The notes below the pieces were generated by a model, which was not told where the DNA came from, made no database searches, and worked only from the letters and a program-made list of their open reading frames with translations. A DNA stretch of 64,000 nucleotides. Origin: Rallus limicola (taxonomy: Eukaryota; Chordata; Aves; Gruiformes; Rallidae). Positions 38,591 to 50,084 of this stretch are shown in pieces. The DNA is taken from contig JAKCOZ010000003.1 in the NCBI GenBank assembly GCA_022605955.1, forward strand, positions 55,366,179 to 55,430,178. Reading direction: 5' to 3'. Numbering within the stretch: position 1 is the stretch's first letter; every line of letters begins with the position of its first letter. The position numbers were made by a program, and so were the translations under genes.

Positions 38591-38780
38591 TCTGCCCCAC
38601 CCGCCTAACGCAGCGGGAGCAGAAATGGGGGACGCGGGCCGTGCCGGGGTCGGGCGGCGCTGGGCTCGCCGGGGCGGCTGCCGGCAGAGGGAGCGCGCAG
38701 CATTGCTGCTTCGCTGCCCTCGCACCAAACCTCCTTGTCCAGGGCCGGTGCCGGACCGATGCACGTAGCAGGAGCGGGGT
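38590..38780. promoter_or_regulatory. CpG-dense patch (CpG-island-like), possible promoter
   Basis: About 24 CpG dinucleotides occur in some 190 bp, counted by eye, against a very CpG-poor surrounding. A GC box (GGGGCGG) lies at 38671-38677. Short frames cross it on both strands without recognisable motifs. It is shorter than the usual CpG-island threshold. It may be a promoter of an unannotated transcript, an isolated regulatory element, or the GC-rich 5' part of an inserted element that I do not recognise. Confidence 0.4.
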
Positions 38781-41063
38781 TGCACGTTCAAGTCCTTTCC
38801 CATTTATTACAACATCAAAACTGAGATTTAGCGGCTCAACCTGAGTAACAGCTTTCCCCTTGTCCTCACAGAAGGTTTGATACTAGTCAATTAGAATAAC
38901 CACTGTTTATTTAGCCATCTGGTCAGAACTCAAAACTGGGATGTAACACACATGAAATAACTTCTAAAGAACAGGGAGCTAATAGAGCAACAGCTTTGGA
39001 GAGCCAAAAGCTGCCTTGTGGCTCTTACAATTTCCATAAAGCGAGTCAATTTACGTAAGAAAATACCCTCTAAGACAAATAAAGCAACATGCGCTCAAAA
39101 GTCAGGAAAGCCAAATGCTAAGCTTTAACTTCCTCACTTTTAACTCTTCACATTGTACATCCTGTAGTTTTTATGGTAGACCATAAATAACAAAATGATA
39201 CACTAAGGTCTCCATTTAATAAGGAAACCAGGAATAGAAAATAACACGTGTACAACTGGGCCAAGTAAACACTTGTGGAAACAGTCTTAAACTTTAGTGT
39301 TTCCTGAGCCTGGATTGAGGATGGTTTAGACCCACATCTGGATCAAATGATATCACTTGGGTCCTTCTCAGATATGAAACTATGGCATAAGATCTCTTCT
39401 TACACTAATACTACTCAGCTCCAGTGGTTTGGGTTAGTGTATTTAGATTGAAAAGCAACAACTATAAATTTTACCAACAAAGCCATTCATTTGGAAAAGT
39501 TGCAATGCACTCGGAAAGGAGTGAGAAGCTTAAGAAAAAACATCTCGTACTGAGAGAAATTTGGCTTCTTGAGACACCCACATTCAAACAAGAGAGTGTG
39601 CAGTTTATCACAGCTGATAATGATCTGTCTTTCATTAAATTACATCAGAACTGCTACAACAGTTGCAAGTGAATTGTTTCTCATTTACATAAGCACAAGC
39701 TCAATTAAACAAGATACTCAGTTACATTTAAGACATAAGATCAAGCTTTTCAAGAGCCTACCATTTGACATAATCTTGGATTATGACAGGTTTCATTTTG
39801 CCTTTGTGGTTGCAGAAAACTCCTACAGTGAACTCTAGTTCTCTCCTTATTTGTATAAAATATCTTTTTTAGAATGTGCACCTCTTGCTTGGTTTAGAGG
39901 TCTAACTTGGAAAGTGTCTAAAGTAAAATTTAAAGAAAGAGCAATACTGGTGCATGAGACTGTAAATACAGGTGAGTAATTTGGGTGTATTTTTGAGACC
40001 TATAAGAATATAAGAAAAATTGAGATCTATCTTGTATACTGTAAGTAGACAGTAAAGCATCCTGTGTAGACACAGTCTTCAACAACTGCAGAATCCCTGA
40101 AAATGGATCAGACTGAATTTTGAACTGTGAGACACTCAGAGTAGGCACAGTTACATTGATGGCCTGAGGCATGCTATCACAACTTCTTTGGCATATCACA
40201 CTTTCCTCCAAGAGCGGGACTAAATAGGATTAGAAGGAAACTTATCTTTCAGCTTCCCAGTCTTTTCCCCCTGGATTCCAGATGTCCTCCAGGGGCTTTG
40301 CAGATGCTTAAAATTACACCAGCTTCACTTATGTTACCATGTAGGGAACCAAATACACAGCTTCAACCATTCCAGCTGCCAGTGTTATTAGCTACTTTTG
40401 CTCTAAGACATTGGGTGAATGAGAGGCATCTTCCATAGCACCTGTAGGTCTTCTGCATGAGAACATGGGGTTTAATTCACAACAACCTGAGGACTCTCTA
40501 GTTCAAGCGTATGTGTCTTTGATTTGAGGCATTTGCTCTAATGTTTGGTCACTTGGATCTTTGCTCATACCTTTTGTCTGAAGGCCCAAGGGTGTTTCCA
40601 TGTATAGACAGCCCACATTTTAAAACAAAGGCTTTACTCCTACTGATACAGAATTGAAGAGCACTTGGCAGTTCCGGTTGTCTGGTGGACTGGTGGTTCA
40701 GGATGTTAATGTTCCATTCTTTGAAATTCTTGAATTAAGGTTCTCACCATGTGTGTTTCTAAAAGGAATTTGAGGTAGCTATGAGTATCAGAGACTGTAC
40801 AAAGCTATGAAGTACTCACCATGAAAGTTCACTTGGAGTTTTAACTGGATCTGGGGAAAAAAAATCCAAAATCCCAAAACAGTTGCAAGTGCTCCAGGAA
40901 AATCAGTAGCTACTTTTACTTTATCACCTCTCACTCTGTTGGAACTCAGAGCACGTAGATAGGTCTAGAACAACAGTGGGATGAGTCCAGAGGTGCTTTC
41001 CTGAACGGAGCACCAAGTGCTCACAGCCTCTCCAAGCCCAAAGCCTGCAACAAGTGCCCAGAT

Positions 41064-41099
41064 ACCAGGATGTTTCATTACACCAGGATGTTTCATTAT
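41064..41099. repeat. 18-bp tandem duplication
   Basis: ACCAGGATGTTTCATTAC is followed directly by ACCAGGATGTTTCATTAT. Two copies with one mismatch. Confidence 0.9.
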
Positions 41100-42286
41100 A
41101 CCTCTCCATGCACTCTGAAGTCACGGTCTGCTGAAAACAGTGTTCCACATTGATGCACATTCGTTGAACTGCCACAAGCAAAAATTAGCCTGCAAAAGAC
41201 TAATGCAATGCAGCGGTGCAAACATGCACACAAAACACAGAACCTTGCCTCTCTGCAGGAAAGGACTCCAAAGGCCTCTGGGTGACTGCTACATTTTAAG
41301 TAAAATCCAGGAGCATCTTGTATGTTTTTATTCTGCTTACTAATTTCTGTTCTAATCAACATTGTCAGTGATTTCTTCCGTCTCTGTTCACCACAAAATC
41401 CGAAAGGCTCTTGGAAAACCTGTCAGCTTGCTGTCCTTTTGCATGTTTCAGATGGACAAGCCATTTTGACATAAATCAAAATTTTATTATAATTTCACAT
41501 AAATTTTCTCTGTAAATATTTTCTGATGGTTCTATTCCTAAATTATCAAGTCATATAAAATGTATCTCTGGCCAAGCCTACCAAGGTCCTTGTAACTCAT
41601 TGGGTAAGCAATGGTTACACATATTAAGGTTTCCTAAGCATGGCTTTGGCAGATCAGAAGTGTTGATATTTTAAACAAGATTTCATAGTGTTTTAGTGAA
41701 GAAACTATTGGTCCAGTGGACTTACTACACTATATGTTTCTTGCACATACTTTATGTTATGGCAACATTCCTAAAATACTAAGTAGACTCATAAGAACAA
41801 TTAAATTCCTTCTAAATCTGCAAATATTTTTTACCATTTCTTTTTAAAGTACAACACTCAAAATGAAAACATAGGGTGACTTCCATTTTGAGTTTCCCAC
41901 TGCTAATAGCTGATACTGCATGAGTTTGAACCAAAGAAGGGAGAGAATTACCAGGCAATAGATGCAGATCGTGCAAACCAAAATCAAGAAGTTTTTCCAA
42001 GAGTTCATTGAAACCAATGATGTGTGGTGCACACTAGGTGGTGTTTGAACAGGGGTTTTCTGACCCTACCTGCATATATACTCTGCCTCCTCTTATGCGT
42101 ATGAAATTTATTTGTTCACTATCCTGTGAGGACTTAGCTCTTGGGCACATGCTTTGTAGGATGATGCCCAGGAGATGGGAAAGAGAAGAAGTGGTTTAAG
42201 TGTCTGTGGGTGAGACTGAACTCAGTTGCACATGGGGCAGCTCCCTAAAGTCCCTAATTTTCACTGCAACTTCCCCCATCCAAAAA

Positions 42287-42325
42287 AAAAAACCAAACCA
42301 ACCAAACCAAACCAAACCAAACCAC
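42287..42325. repeat. (AACCA)n microsatellite
   Basis: An A run followed by about six AACCA units. Confidence 0.9.
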
Positions 42326-42776
42326 CCTAACAACTTCACTATGATCCACTGAAAACAATCATTTACCTAATTGGGCAATATTCAAGTAATGTCTGAGCTG
42401 CATTGTGGGATAAATCAGTTTTAGCTGGAACTAAAAAGCAATGAATAGTGTATAGCAATGTAACAGTTAAGTAATACGTGACAGAGAAGGAAAACCATTT
42501 CCGGTAGCCAACAGAGTAAAAACATGTCAAGGAATTTCATATTCTATGCAAGTAAGAGCTTTCTCAGAGTATGGACACTAAAAGAACACATTTCCTTGAT
42601 CGTCTAGCACCAACTTGCAAAAGCAGGTAGGACAGACACCTCTAGGAAGGACACATATCCTGCCTGGGGTGGTGAGTAGAAATCTCTTTGTGTCAGCACT
42701 TCTTTCTCTGGGAGTCTCTAGTGCCCACCAGAACCTTTTTCTACCCAACCTTGTTTTCCAGGTTATCCACTGTATT

Positions 42777-43172
42777 ATCACAGAATCATAGAAACATGAA
42801 GGTTAGAAAATACCTCCAAGATCCATCTAGTCCAACCATCCCCCTACCATCTACATCACTTACTAAAACATTGCCTTAAACACCCCAAGGGATGATGACT
42901 CCACTATCTCCCTGGGCAACCCATTCCAATGTCTAACCACTCATTCTGAGAAGAAATTTCTCCTAGTTTCTAACCTGAACCTCCCCTGGTACAACTTGCA
43001 GCCATTCCCTCTTGCTCTGTTGCTAGTTATCTGTGCAAAGAGGCTGAGCCCCCAGCTCACGACAACCTCCTTTCAGGCAGTTGTTGAGAGCAATAATGTC
43101 TCCCCTGAGCCTCCCCTTCTCCAGATTGAACTGTCCCAGTTCACTCAGCCACTCCTCATAAGACTTATGAGT
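42777..43172 (-). mobile_element. CR1 LINE, 3' part
   Basis: It starts with ATCACAGAATCATAGAAAC (reverse of the CR1 tail). It continues with CATCTAGTCCAACCATCCCC, CTCCCTGGGCAACCCATTCCA and the CCCCTGAGCCTCCCCTTCTCC block, and stops near CTCCTCATAAGACTTA. It is a diverged subfamily with no open polymerase frame left. Confidence 0.85.
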
Positions 43173-44982
43173 TCTACTTTCATGTGGTCTTCTATTATTT
43201 TGAATATATACTTACAATGTTCTCTGCAATATTACCACAGCAGAGGGACTAATCAATGTAAAATAGACTTCTTCATTCTTTTAACTAGTTAGCTGTGGTA
43301 TGAGGAGTTGTCTGGCTACTCAGCATGGCCTGATTTACCTTGCTGGTGAGTTAAGTCTATTCAGAGCAGAGGTGTAAGAAGAATCTGTATTTTATCCCAC
43401 ACTGGAAACTGACTGGGAGCCATTAACACCTACTTATCATGGCTTTCTGCACAATACTAATAAGGCTGCAATTTTTGCAATGTTTTCTGAAAAGCCTTGA
43501 AAGTCTAAAATGGGCTTGTTCAGCAAAACTGCAAGTGGAAGGCAAAAGGAAAGGGAGTATTTTAAATAGACAATTGCTTCAGGGGTCCCTAGTGCCAGTA
43601 TTTTGGAAACATATTCTGCATTAGTCTCTCTCTCTCCAATAAAAATTGGTGAGAGTCCAAAACTCCAATCTTTTGTTTTTGGAAAGTATGCCCCTGTTAA
43701 ACCATTTCATGTAATGTAAAGTTTAAACATATATTAATCAAGAAGTATATCCTTTTTTTTTTTCTTTTTTTTTTCCCCACAGAAACAGGATTGTCTGTGA
43801 AGGTTCAGTTACGGCCCTGGTTTCACACTCAGTTTTACATCAGTGGATTTTTGCAAATACCCCAGGAATAAAAATAACAATAGAAACAGAAAACATGACA
43901 GGAATGGGGTTTTGGAGACAAGCTGACAATTCTAATGACCAATTTTTGGTGGGCTCCAGATAGAATACAAATAACATATATAGAGTAACTAGAATACCAA
44001 ACATGAAATACCAGACAATGTTAAGTCAGGGAATTAAAATTGTATCTCCTGCAGTAAATTAATCTGTGCTGCAGATAGAAACCTCTTGCAGGTTTTGGAG
44101 TTGGTCCATATATGTTAAGTTTAGCACAAAGAGAGGAAGAAGGAAGAAACATCCTGCTAAGGACAGAAGAAGAAGGAAAATGTTTAATTGTTTCAGCCAC
44201 AGTATTAGAGTGAGGCTCTGAATTTCAGAAGTCAGGAAACTAGCAGGTTCATCACAGAGAACATTAAAAAGTCCTTTCTCTAGGGTCAGTTCAACAAACT
44301 CACTGACACGGTCATAGATAGACTGTCATAGATAGGCATAGATACACAGTTAGAGAAAGAGAGGCTATTAAGGGCTCCTTACTGTGGCTAGGGGGGATAG
44401 TGGTTATTGTAATCAGTTATTTACATGTCTTGGATGTCCATGACATTAAGGATGATTCCTCAACTTTACTTCCATCACCCTCATGATGATTCATCATAAG
44501 GAATTCTCTCAAGTGCTATTATTTGACTTAGATGAAGACTGAAACCTTATAAAACAGGAAAAACTGATTTAGCAAAGCTTATACTAAAGAATCTTGTTTG
44601 CAGAATTATGGCCTATTGCTAAACTAGGCATATCTTGAAACTGCTGTATGTGATTACTCAAGAGAACTTGGTCGTTTACTTGAATTTTTCTGCTCTCACT
44701 TATTCATTCATTTATTCCAAAGCTCTGAATGTAACTAAACATGTAGGAATGCCTGTTGAGGTACAGATTAATATTTTTTAACTCCTTCTTAATACATTTT
44801 CCTAACCTGGTATGGCTACGAAGTCACATAAAACTGCCCAAACTAATATGAGATTCACCACTGGGTTCATCATTCCTGCCCAATGACATAGTGGAGCTGT
44901 CAGCAAAATAATCACTCATTTGTCCAACCCCTTAATAAAATTGGAGTCGCCAGTTCATATTTTCACATTATGTTTGGCTTAA
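43173..44982. other. Unique non-coding stretch
   Basis: No gene recognised. A strong polypyrimidine run followed by CCCCACAG lies at 43751-43781, and short CATAGATA repeats lie near 44312-44345. Confidence 0.45.
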
Positions 44983-44987
44983 AAGAT

Positions 44988-46366
44988 TGTGGTGGTTTAG
45001 CCCTGACTGAAGGTGAGATGCCCACCAAAATCAGTCTATTACTCTCTTTCTTAGTTCATATTTTCTCAGGGGGAAAAATATGTATTAAGTGGCTCAAGAG
45101 TCAAAATAAGGACAGAGAAATCATCCTGTCATTAATGACATGGGCAAAACAGACTCAACACAGAGTGAAGAAGAGAAAACAATCTGATTTATTACACTAC
45201 GCTAAAGAGAAACAGTGAAAAACCAGAGTCAAGTGTGCAACCAAATACCTTAAAACAAACACAACCAGGTCTTAAAAAACACATTTCCCCCACCACTCCC
45301 TCCTTAGCAGACTTTAGTCAGAATTTGCTCCCTTCTTCCCTCCCAGTCGCAGCCCAGGAGGGGCAGGGACTGGGGAAAATGGGGGTCTCGGTAACACCTT
45401 CCCCCCCACCCCTCCATTCTAAAGCAAACTTCCCTTTCAGCCATGATTTTGCTCCCTTCTTCCCCTCTCCTGCTTGCAGCACAGGGGGGCAGGGACTGGG
45501 AAAAAAAATGGGGTTCTCAGTTACTTCTTCATGAGCTGTTTTCCTTTTCCAGATCTTAAAACACCTCTATCTCCCCCCCTCCTCACTCCCTTCTTAGCAG
45601 ACTTCACTCTCGTCATGATTTTGCTCCCTACTCTCCCTCCCTAATCACAGCACGGGGGAGGGGGCAGGGACTAGGAGATGGGGGCTTCGGTCAGTCCCTT
45701 GCAAGATGGTTTCCTTCTCGGCCGGGATGGAGGCATCCATTCCACACAGCCTCCCCCTGCTGCTCACGAGAGACAGTCCTGCACGAACTTTCTCCAAGGC
45801 AAATCGCTTCCCACCGGGCTTCATCTCTGCTCTGGCAGGCAGCAACAAATCACAATGTCTCTCAGTCCCAGTCCTCCACGGGGCTATAAGCATCCCCCAG
45901 CAAACCTGTTTCCAGCACAAAACTCTGTCCTGCTCGTCTCTGTAGGTTGCAAGTGCTGGCAGGGGCTCATCCCAACTTAAGTCACGGCATCTTCTCTATG
46001 TCTCCACCTGCTCCATCCAGCGTAGAGCATCTCCATGGGCTGCAGGTGGAGTCTCTGCCTTCCATGGGTTTCTCCATGGGCTGCAGGTGCATCTTTCTCT
46101 TGGGCACCTGGGGCTCCTCCTCCCTCGCCCTTCCCAGCCTTTGGTGTCTGCAGCTGCTTACATGTTTGCACTCCATTCTCTGGTGGCAAAATGCTGCTAC
46201 TTCCGGGTTTTTTTCTCCTATATGTGATTCTCAGAGGCACTATCATTGCGACTTTGGCCTTGAATTGCCCGGTGTTTATAAGTTTGAGGCCAACAGAGCA
46301 TTCCAGCAGCCATTTTCTGCAGCCCCTGGTTTCTCTCTCAGCACCCAACTATGCACAACTGCAACA
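44988..46366 (-). mobile_element. Solo LTR, long type (copy C), with target-site duplication
   Basis: The plus strand begins TGTGGTGGTTTAGCCCTG and ends ATGCACAACTGCAACA, 1379 bp with TG...CA termini. Flanks are AAGAT (44983-44987) and AAAAT (46367-46371), a 5-bp duplication with one mismatch. Sense is taken as minus from TTTATT at 45188-45193 (AATAAA on the minus strand) and a TATAAA-like site on the minus strand near 46280. It aligns along its length with copy A in reverse. It holds an internal duplication: TCTCCATGGGCTGCAGGTG at 46030-46048 and again at 46071-46089. Overlapping frames at 45645-46390 on both strands are shadows in GC-rich LTR sequence. Confidence 0.85.
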
Positions 46367-46371
46367 AAAAT

Positions 46372-46927
46372 AGTTGGCTTGCCTTGGTAGATGAAGTTAG
46401 ACCAGGAGTCCTGAAAGAACAGAAGCAAGACCAACAACAAATAGAAATGGTGGCATGTAGCTTTTTCAGAGTGTGTAATGTGGCTTCAGGAACACACATT
46501 TGTTTCTAGAAAGGGTCTTTCCTGTAATTTATGAGCTATAGTTCCTCAAAGGTCAAACACAGACCATGGTGGATGAACTGTACTTTCAGCATAAGCTGTA
46601 ACTCAGAGGAGGGTCCAGTGCACCCCATCCCCCTCAGAAAGAGGGAAGAAGGACATCAATGCCATTTCCTCAGCTTTCTTTCTGAGCTACACTTCATTGC
46701 CAGTCATCAACTTCAGTGGTTATCCTGCCTATTTTTTCCATAAGGAATCATCTGGTGAGCAATTGCAGCCCTTCTTTTCTAATCTGTCTTGCCAAATCTA
46801 CTATCCATGTGTTTGGCATCATTAAGTTGAAGCTTGCTGTCCAGTCCCAAAGGGAAATTAATATATTTTAATGCCATGGATCCATAATAATATTTTTAAA
46901 TAATGTTTTTTAAAATTACATTCATGT
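46372..46927. other. Non-coding gap between LTR copy C and a CR1
   Basis: About 550 bp with no recognisable feature. Confidence 0.45.
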
Positions 46928-48445
46928 TTCATAGAAACATAGAAACACACAAATATCCTGAGTTGGAATGGACCCATAAATATCATCGAGTGCAACTCCT
47001 GACTCCTCACAGGGCCAGCCAAGTCCAAGCTTGGGTTTGAGCACATCGTCCAGATGCTTCTTGAGCTCAGTCAAGCTGAGTGCTCTGACTACTTCCCTGG
47101 GGAGCCTGTGCCAGTGCCTGGCCACCCTCTCAGTAAAGAACCTCTTCCTAACATCCAATCTAAACTTCCTCTGTCGCAGCTTCATGGTGTTCCATTGGGT
47201 TCTATCCCTGGTCACAAAAGAGAGATCAGTGTCTAGCCCCTCACTCCCCCTCATCAGGATGCCACAGACCATGATGAGGTTTCCCCTTAATCTCCTCTTC
47301 TCCAAGCTGAACAAACCAAGGGACTTAAGCCTCTCCTTGCAAGACCTCCCCTCTGGAATTTTCACCATCCTCATTGCCCTCTCTGGACACTCCCCAATAT
47401 ATTTATGTCCCTCTTGTACTGTGGCACCCAAAGCCGCACACACAAGACTCAAGGTGAGGCTGTATCAGCACAGTGCAGAGCAGGACAATCCCCTCCCTGG
47501 ACCGTCTGGCAATGCCATGCTTGGTGCACCCCAGGATAAGGTTGGCCCTCCTGGCTGCCTGGGCACACTGCTGGCTCATGGGTAACTTGCTGTCAACCAA
47601 GACCCCCATATTCCTCTCAGCATGGCTGTTCTCCAGTGTCTCTTTTCCCAGCCTGGATGTGCAGCCAGGGTTCCCCCTTCCCAGAATCCAGCACTTGCCC
47701 TTGTAAAACTTTCAGCTGTTGGTGATTGCCCAGCTCTCTCATCTGTCCAGGACTCTCTGTAAGGCTTCTCCTCCCTCAACCGAGCCAAGAGCTCCTCCCG
47801 ATTTAGTGTCATCTGCACATTTACTTAAAAGACACCCTCTGATCCCGAGTCCAGGTTGTTTATGAAAATGTTAGAAAGAACTGGGACTAAACTGGAGCCC
47901 TGGGGAACCAGGGCTATGACTGTGACTGAACCTCTGTGACTGGACGCCAGCCAGATTTACTGTCACCCATTTACTATCACCATCTGGCCCAACCTTTCAA
48001 CTAATTGCCCGCCCAACGCATTATGACTTTGCCTAGTTGTATGCTAGACATTTCATCCAGGAAGATATTTTGAGACACAGGATGAAAAGCCTCCCTGAAA
48101 TCCAAAAAACATAATATGGTTCCCCTTGGTCAACCAGCTTGTCATAAAAGGAAATCAAGTTGGAAAAACAGGACCTTCTGCTCCTGAACCTGTGTGGCTG
48201 TGACCTATGATTGCATTGTCCTTTAGGAGTTATTCAGTGTCTCCCAACATGATTTTCTCCATAATTTTACCAGGCATTGAGGTGAGACTGAAAGGCCTGT
48301 AATTACAAGAGTCCTTTTTCCAGATCTTTATATGCTCTGGCACAACATTTTCCAGCTTCTAGTCAACTGGGTCCTCTCCAGATTCCCAAGAGAGTTGTAA
48401 AATAGAGTGAGATCTCTCAATGACATCAGCCAGATCCTTGAGTGT
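46928..48445 (-). mobile_element. CR1 LINE, longest continuous copy (about 1.5 kb)
   Basis: The copy starts with TTCATAGAAACATAGAAACA (reverse of the tail) and CTGAGTTGGAATGGACCCA. It then runs back through the polymerase C-terminus into the reverse transcriptase domain, ending near TGACATCAGCCAGATCC. The minus-strand frame 46922-47452 shows an RKFRLDVRKRFF block and the HRLPREVV block. The frame 47403-47609 shows a preceding segment (AARRANLILGC). Further upstream, DNA-level blocks such as GGAGCCCTGGGGAACC and GAGACTGAAAGGCCTGTA mark reverse transcriptase, but stops and frameshifts interrupt all frames. The element is dead. This subfamily differs from the others in the window. Confidence 0.92.
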
Positions 48446-49626
48446 AAATATCTTTGTTATTTATAAAATATGCTACATGTGTGTTACAAAGGAATGTCAC
48501 AAAGTCTAAAATTATCATTATGAAAATGATATATAGCATATATTTTTTCATTTTATAATTACTTAGTTAGAAGGTGAACAAATGTGTGATATTTCACAGG
48601 CTAAGTATTTACAGCATGTCCTTCCAACACCACTAGGAATTCCTCCTCATAATACGATCCTTCCTGGAAAAGTTGTACTAGGTAGAGCCTCATTTTTCAT
48701 TCTTTGCCACATTTCTTCAGTGTCACTAAAAACATGTAACTTAACATATATGTTATTCAATATATTAAGGTAACATCTATTGAAAAAATACATACATTAA
48801 AATATTAATTATTATATTCATGTAATTAAGAGCAAAAGTGGTTTTCCACGTTTTAAAACCAAAAATCTGTCTAGCTTTTGAAAGTTAAATATTTAAAATA
48901 TTCTGTGAATTGTTTTTCACCACATAATTTTTTTGTAACTAAGGAGCAAATTGTAATTTAGTATCCACGTAAATACCATGGTAACATTTTAAACAATTGC
49001 ATTTGCTTATACTACAATTAACTATTTATATGATTTTAATTATGAAACTACAGCTATTAAACCATTTATGTGGTGTATAGATCTTTCAGACTGGTAGTGA
49101 TACTGCTCAGAATTTCACAATCACTTGGTTACTTAATAATTTCTTGCCCTTCTAGACAATGTTGATTCAGTTCATAACATGGTTGCTTTTGAGCACTGCA
49201 CCATGGCTTGGAGATAGATTTTTCATATATGTGATTCCAGTAACAAAATTATAAGTAACTTTTGTGTGCTGAGACTCCTAGATGAACATTGAGATCTATT
49301 CTTTTTCCTACAGATAAAAAGTCTATTTGAGTTGTTGCTCCTTGGAAATTATTAGAATAAATATATGCAATTTTACTGTAAAATTTAGGGTAGATGAACT
49401 GAGCAGCCCACATTTTCACCAGTTGCAAACAGTTGACTCTAGAATAGTTCAGAGACAAACTTTCCAGGAAGGGTAAACTTTCATCTATTTTGTAATTAAA
49501 ACCTTTACCTGATGCAAATTAAGTAGTCCTTTTTTCCCAAGCTTTGACCTAAAGGGATGGGTTTGAAGTGCTTCCAAACAAAAGAGAGTTTTAAGAATTC
49601 CAGTGAAAGACGGATATTTCTGAAGG

Positions 49627-49664
<38 letters not shown>

Positions 49665-50084
49665 GCGGCTGTTTGGGAACTTATGGCAGAGCTTCCTGGC
49701 CTTGCCTGCTGCCACTGAGCTAAGCTGACATTTCATGGTTTCCTGATTCTGCTGTAGGGCAGTAAGATGGAAAATACAGAGGAGTACAGATATTTAATTT
49801 TGTCCAAAAAAAAATCACTTTTGGAGACAAGAATAAGTTTTGAAGATTTTTGCGACTTAAGAAAAAAAACTTGACTGCATAAAAAAAATCAATTTTTTTT
49901 TTATTAAAATGTTGTGTAATGCTTGAACTTCACAGACTCATAGAATGATTCTTTGAAAATTCTATGTTGTTACAGGGTTGTTTCTTTACATAACCTCAAT
50001 CACTAGCAGCTTGCACATAATACTTTTTAAACTTTATTAAATAACCAAAAAATAGGCTCTAACACACTATGTCATTGCTGGGAG
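48446..50084. other. Very AT-rich non-coding stretch
   Basis: No gene recognised. It contains a perfect GAT trinucleotide repeat at 49628-49663 and several A or T runs near 49800-49910. Confidence 0.5.
49628..49663. repeat. (GAT)12 microsatellite
   Basis: Twelve perfect GAT units. The poly-histidine stretch in the minus-strand frame over this site comes from the repeat. Confidence 0.97.

Larger units (their letters stand above)
38781..42776. other. Unique AT-rich non-coding stretch
   Basis: No gene recognised downstream of the CpG-dense patch. It holds a short tandem duplication (41064-41099) and the AACCA repeat at 42287-42325. Confidence 0.45.

Noticed and set aside
37857..38600. 247-codon minus-strand frame rich in Lys, Arg, Glu and Gly
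   Set aside because: It is the translation of an AAGG microsatellite, in which stop codons cannot occur; no real gene.
38538..38844. Short frames over the CpG-dense patch
   Set aside because: GC-rich DNA has few stops; the peptides have no motif and differ between strands and frames.
45645..46390. Several overlapping frames of 80-147 codons on both strands
   Set aside because: They lie inside a GC-rich solo LTR and lack motifs; overlap in many frames suggests low stop density, not genes.
49485..49736. Minus-strand frame with a poly-histidine run
   Set aside because: The histidines come from the GAT microsatellite.
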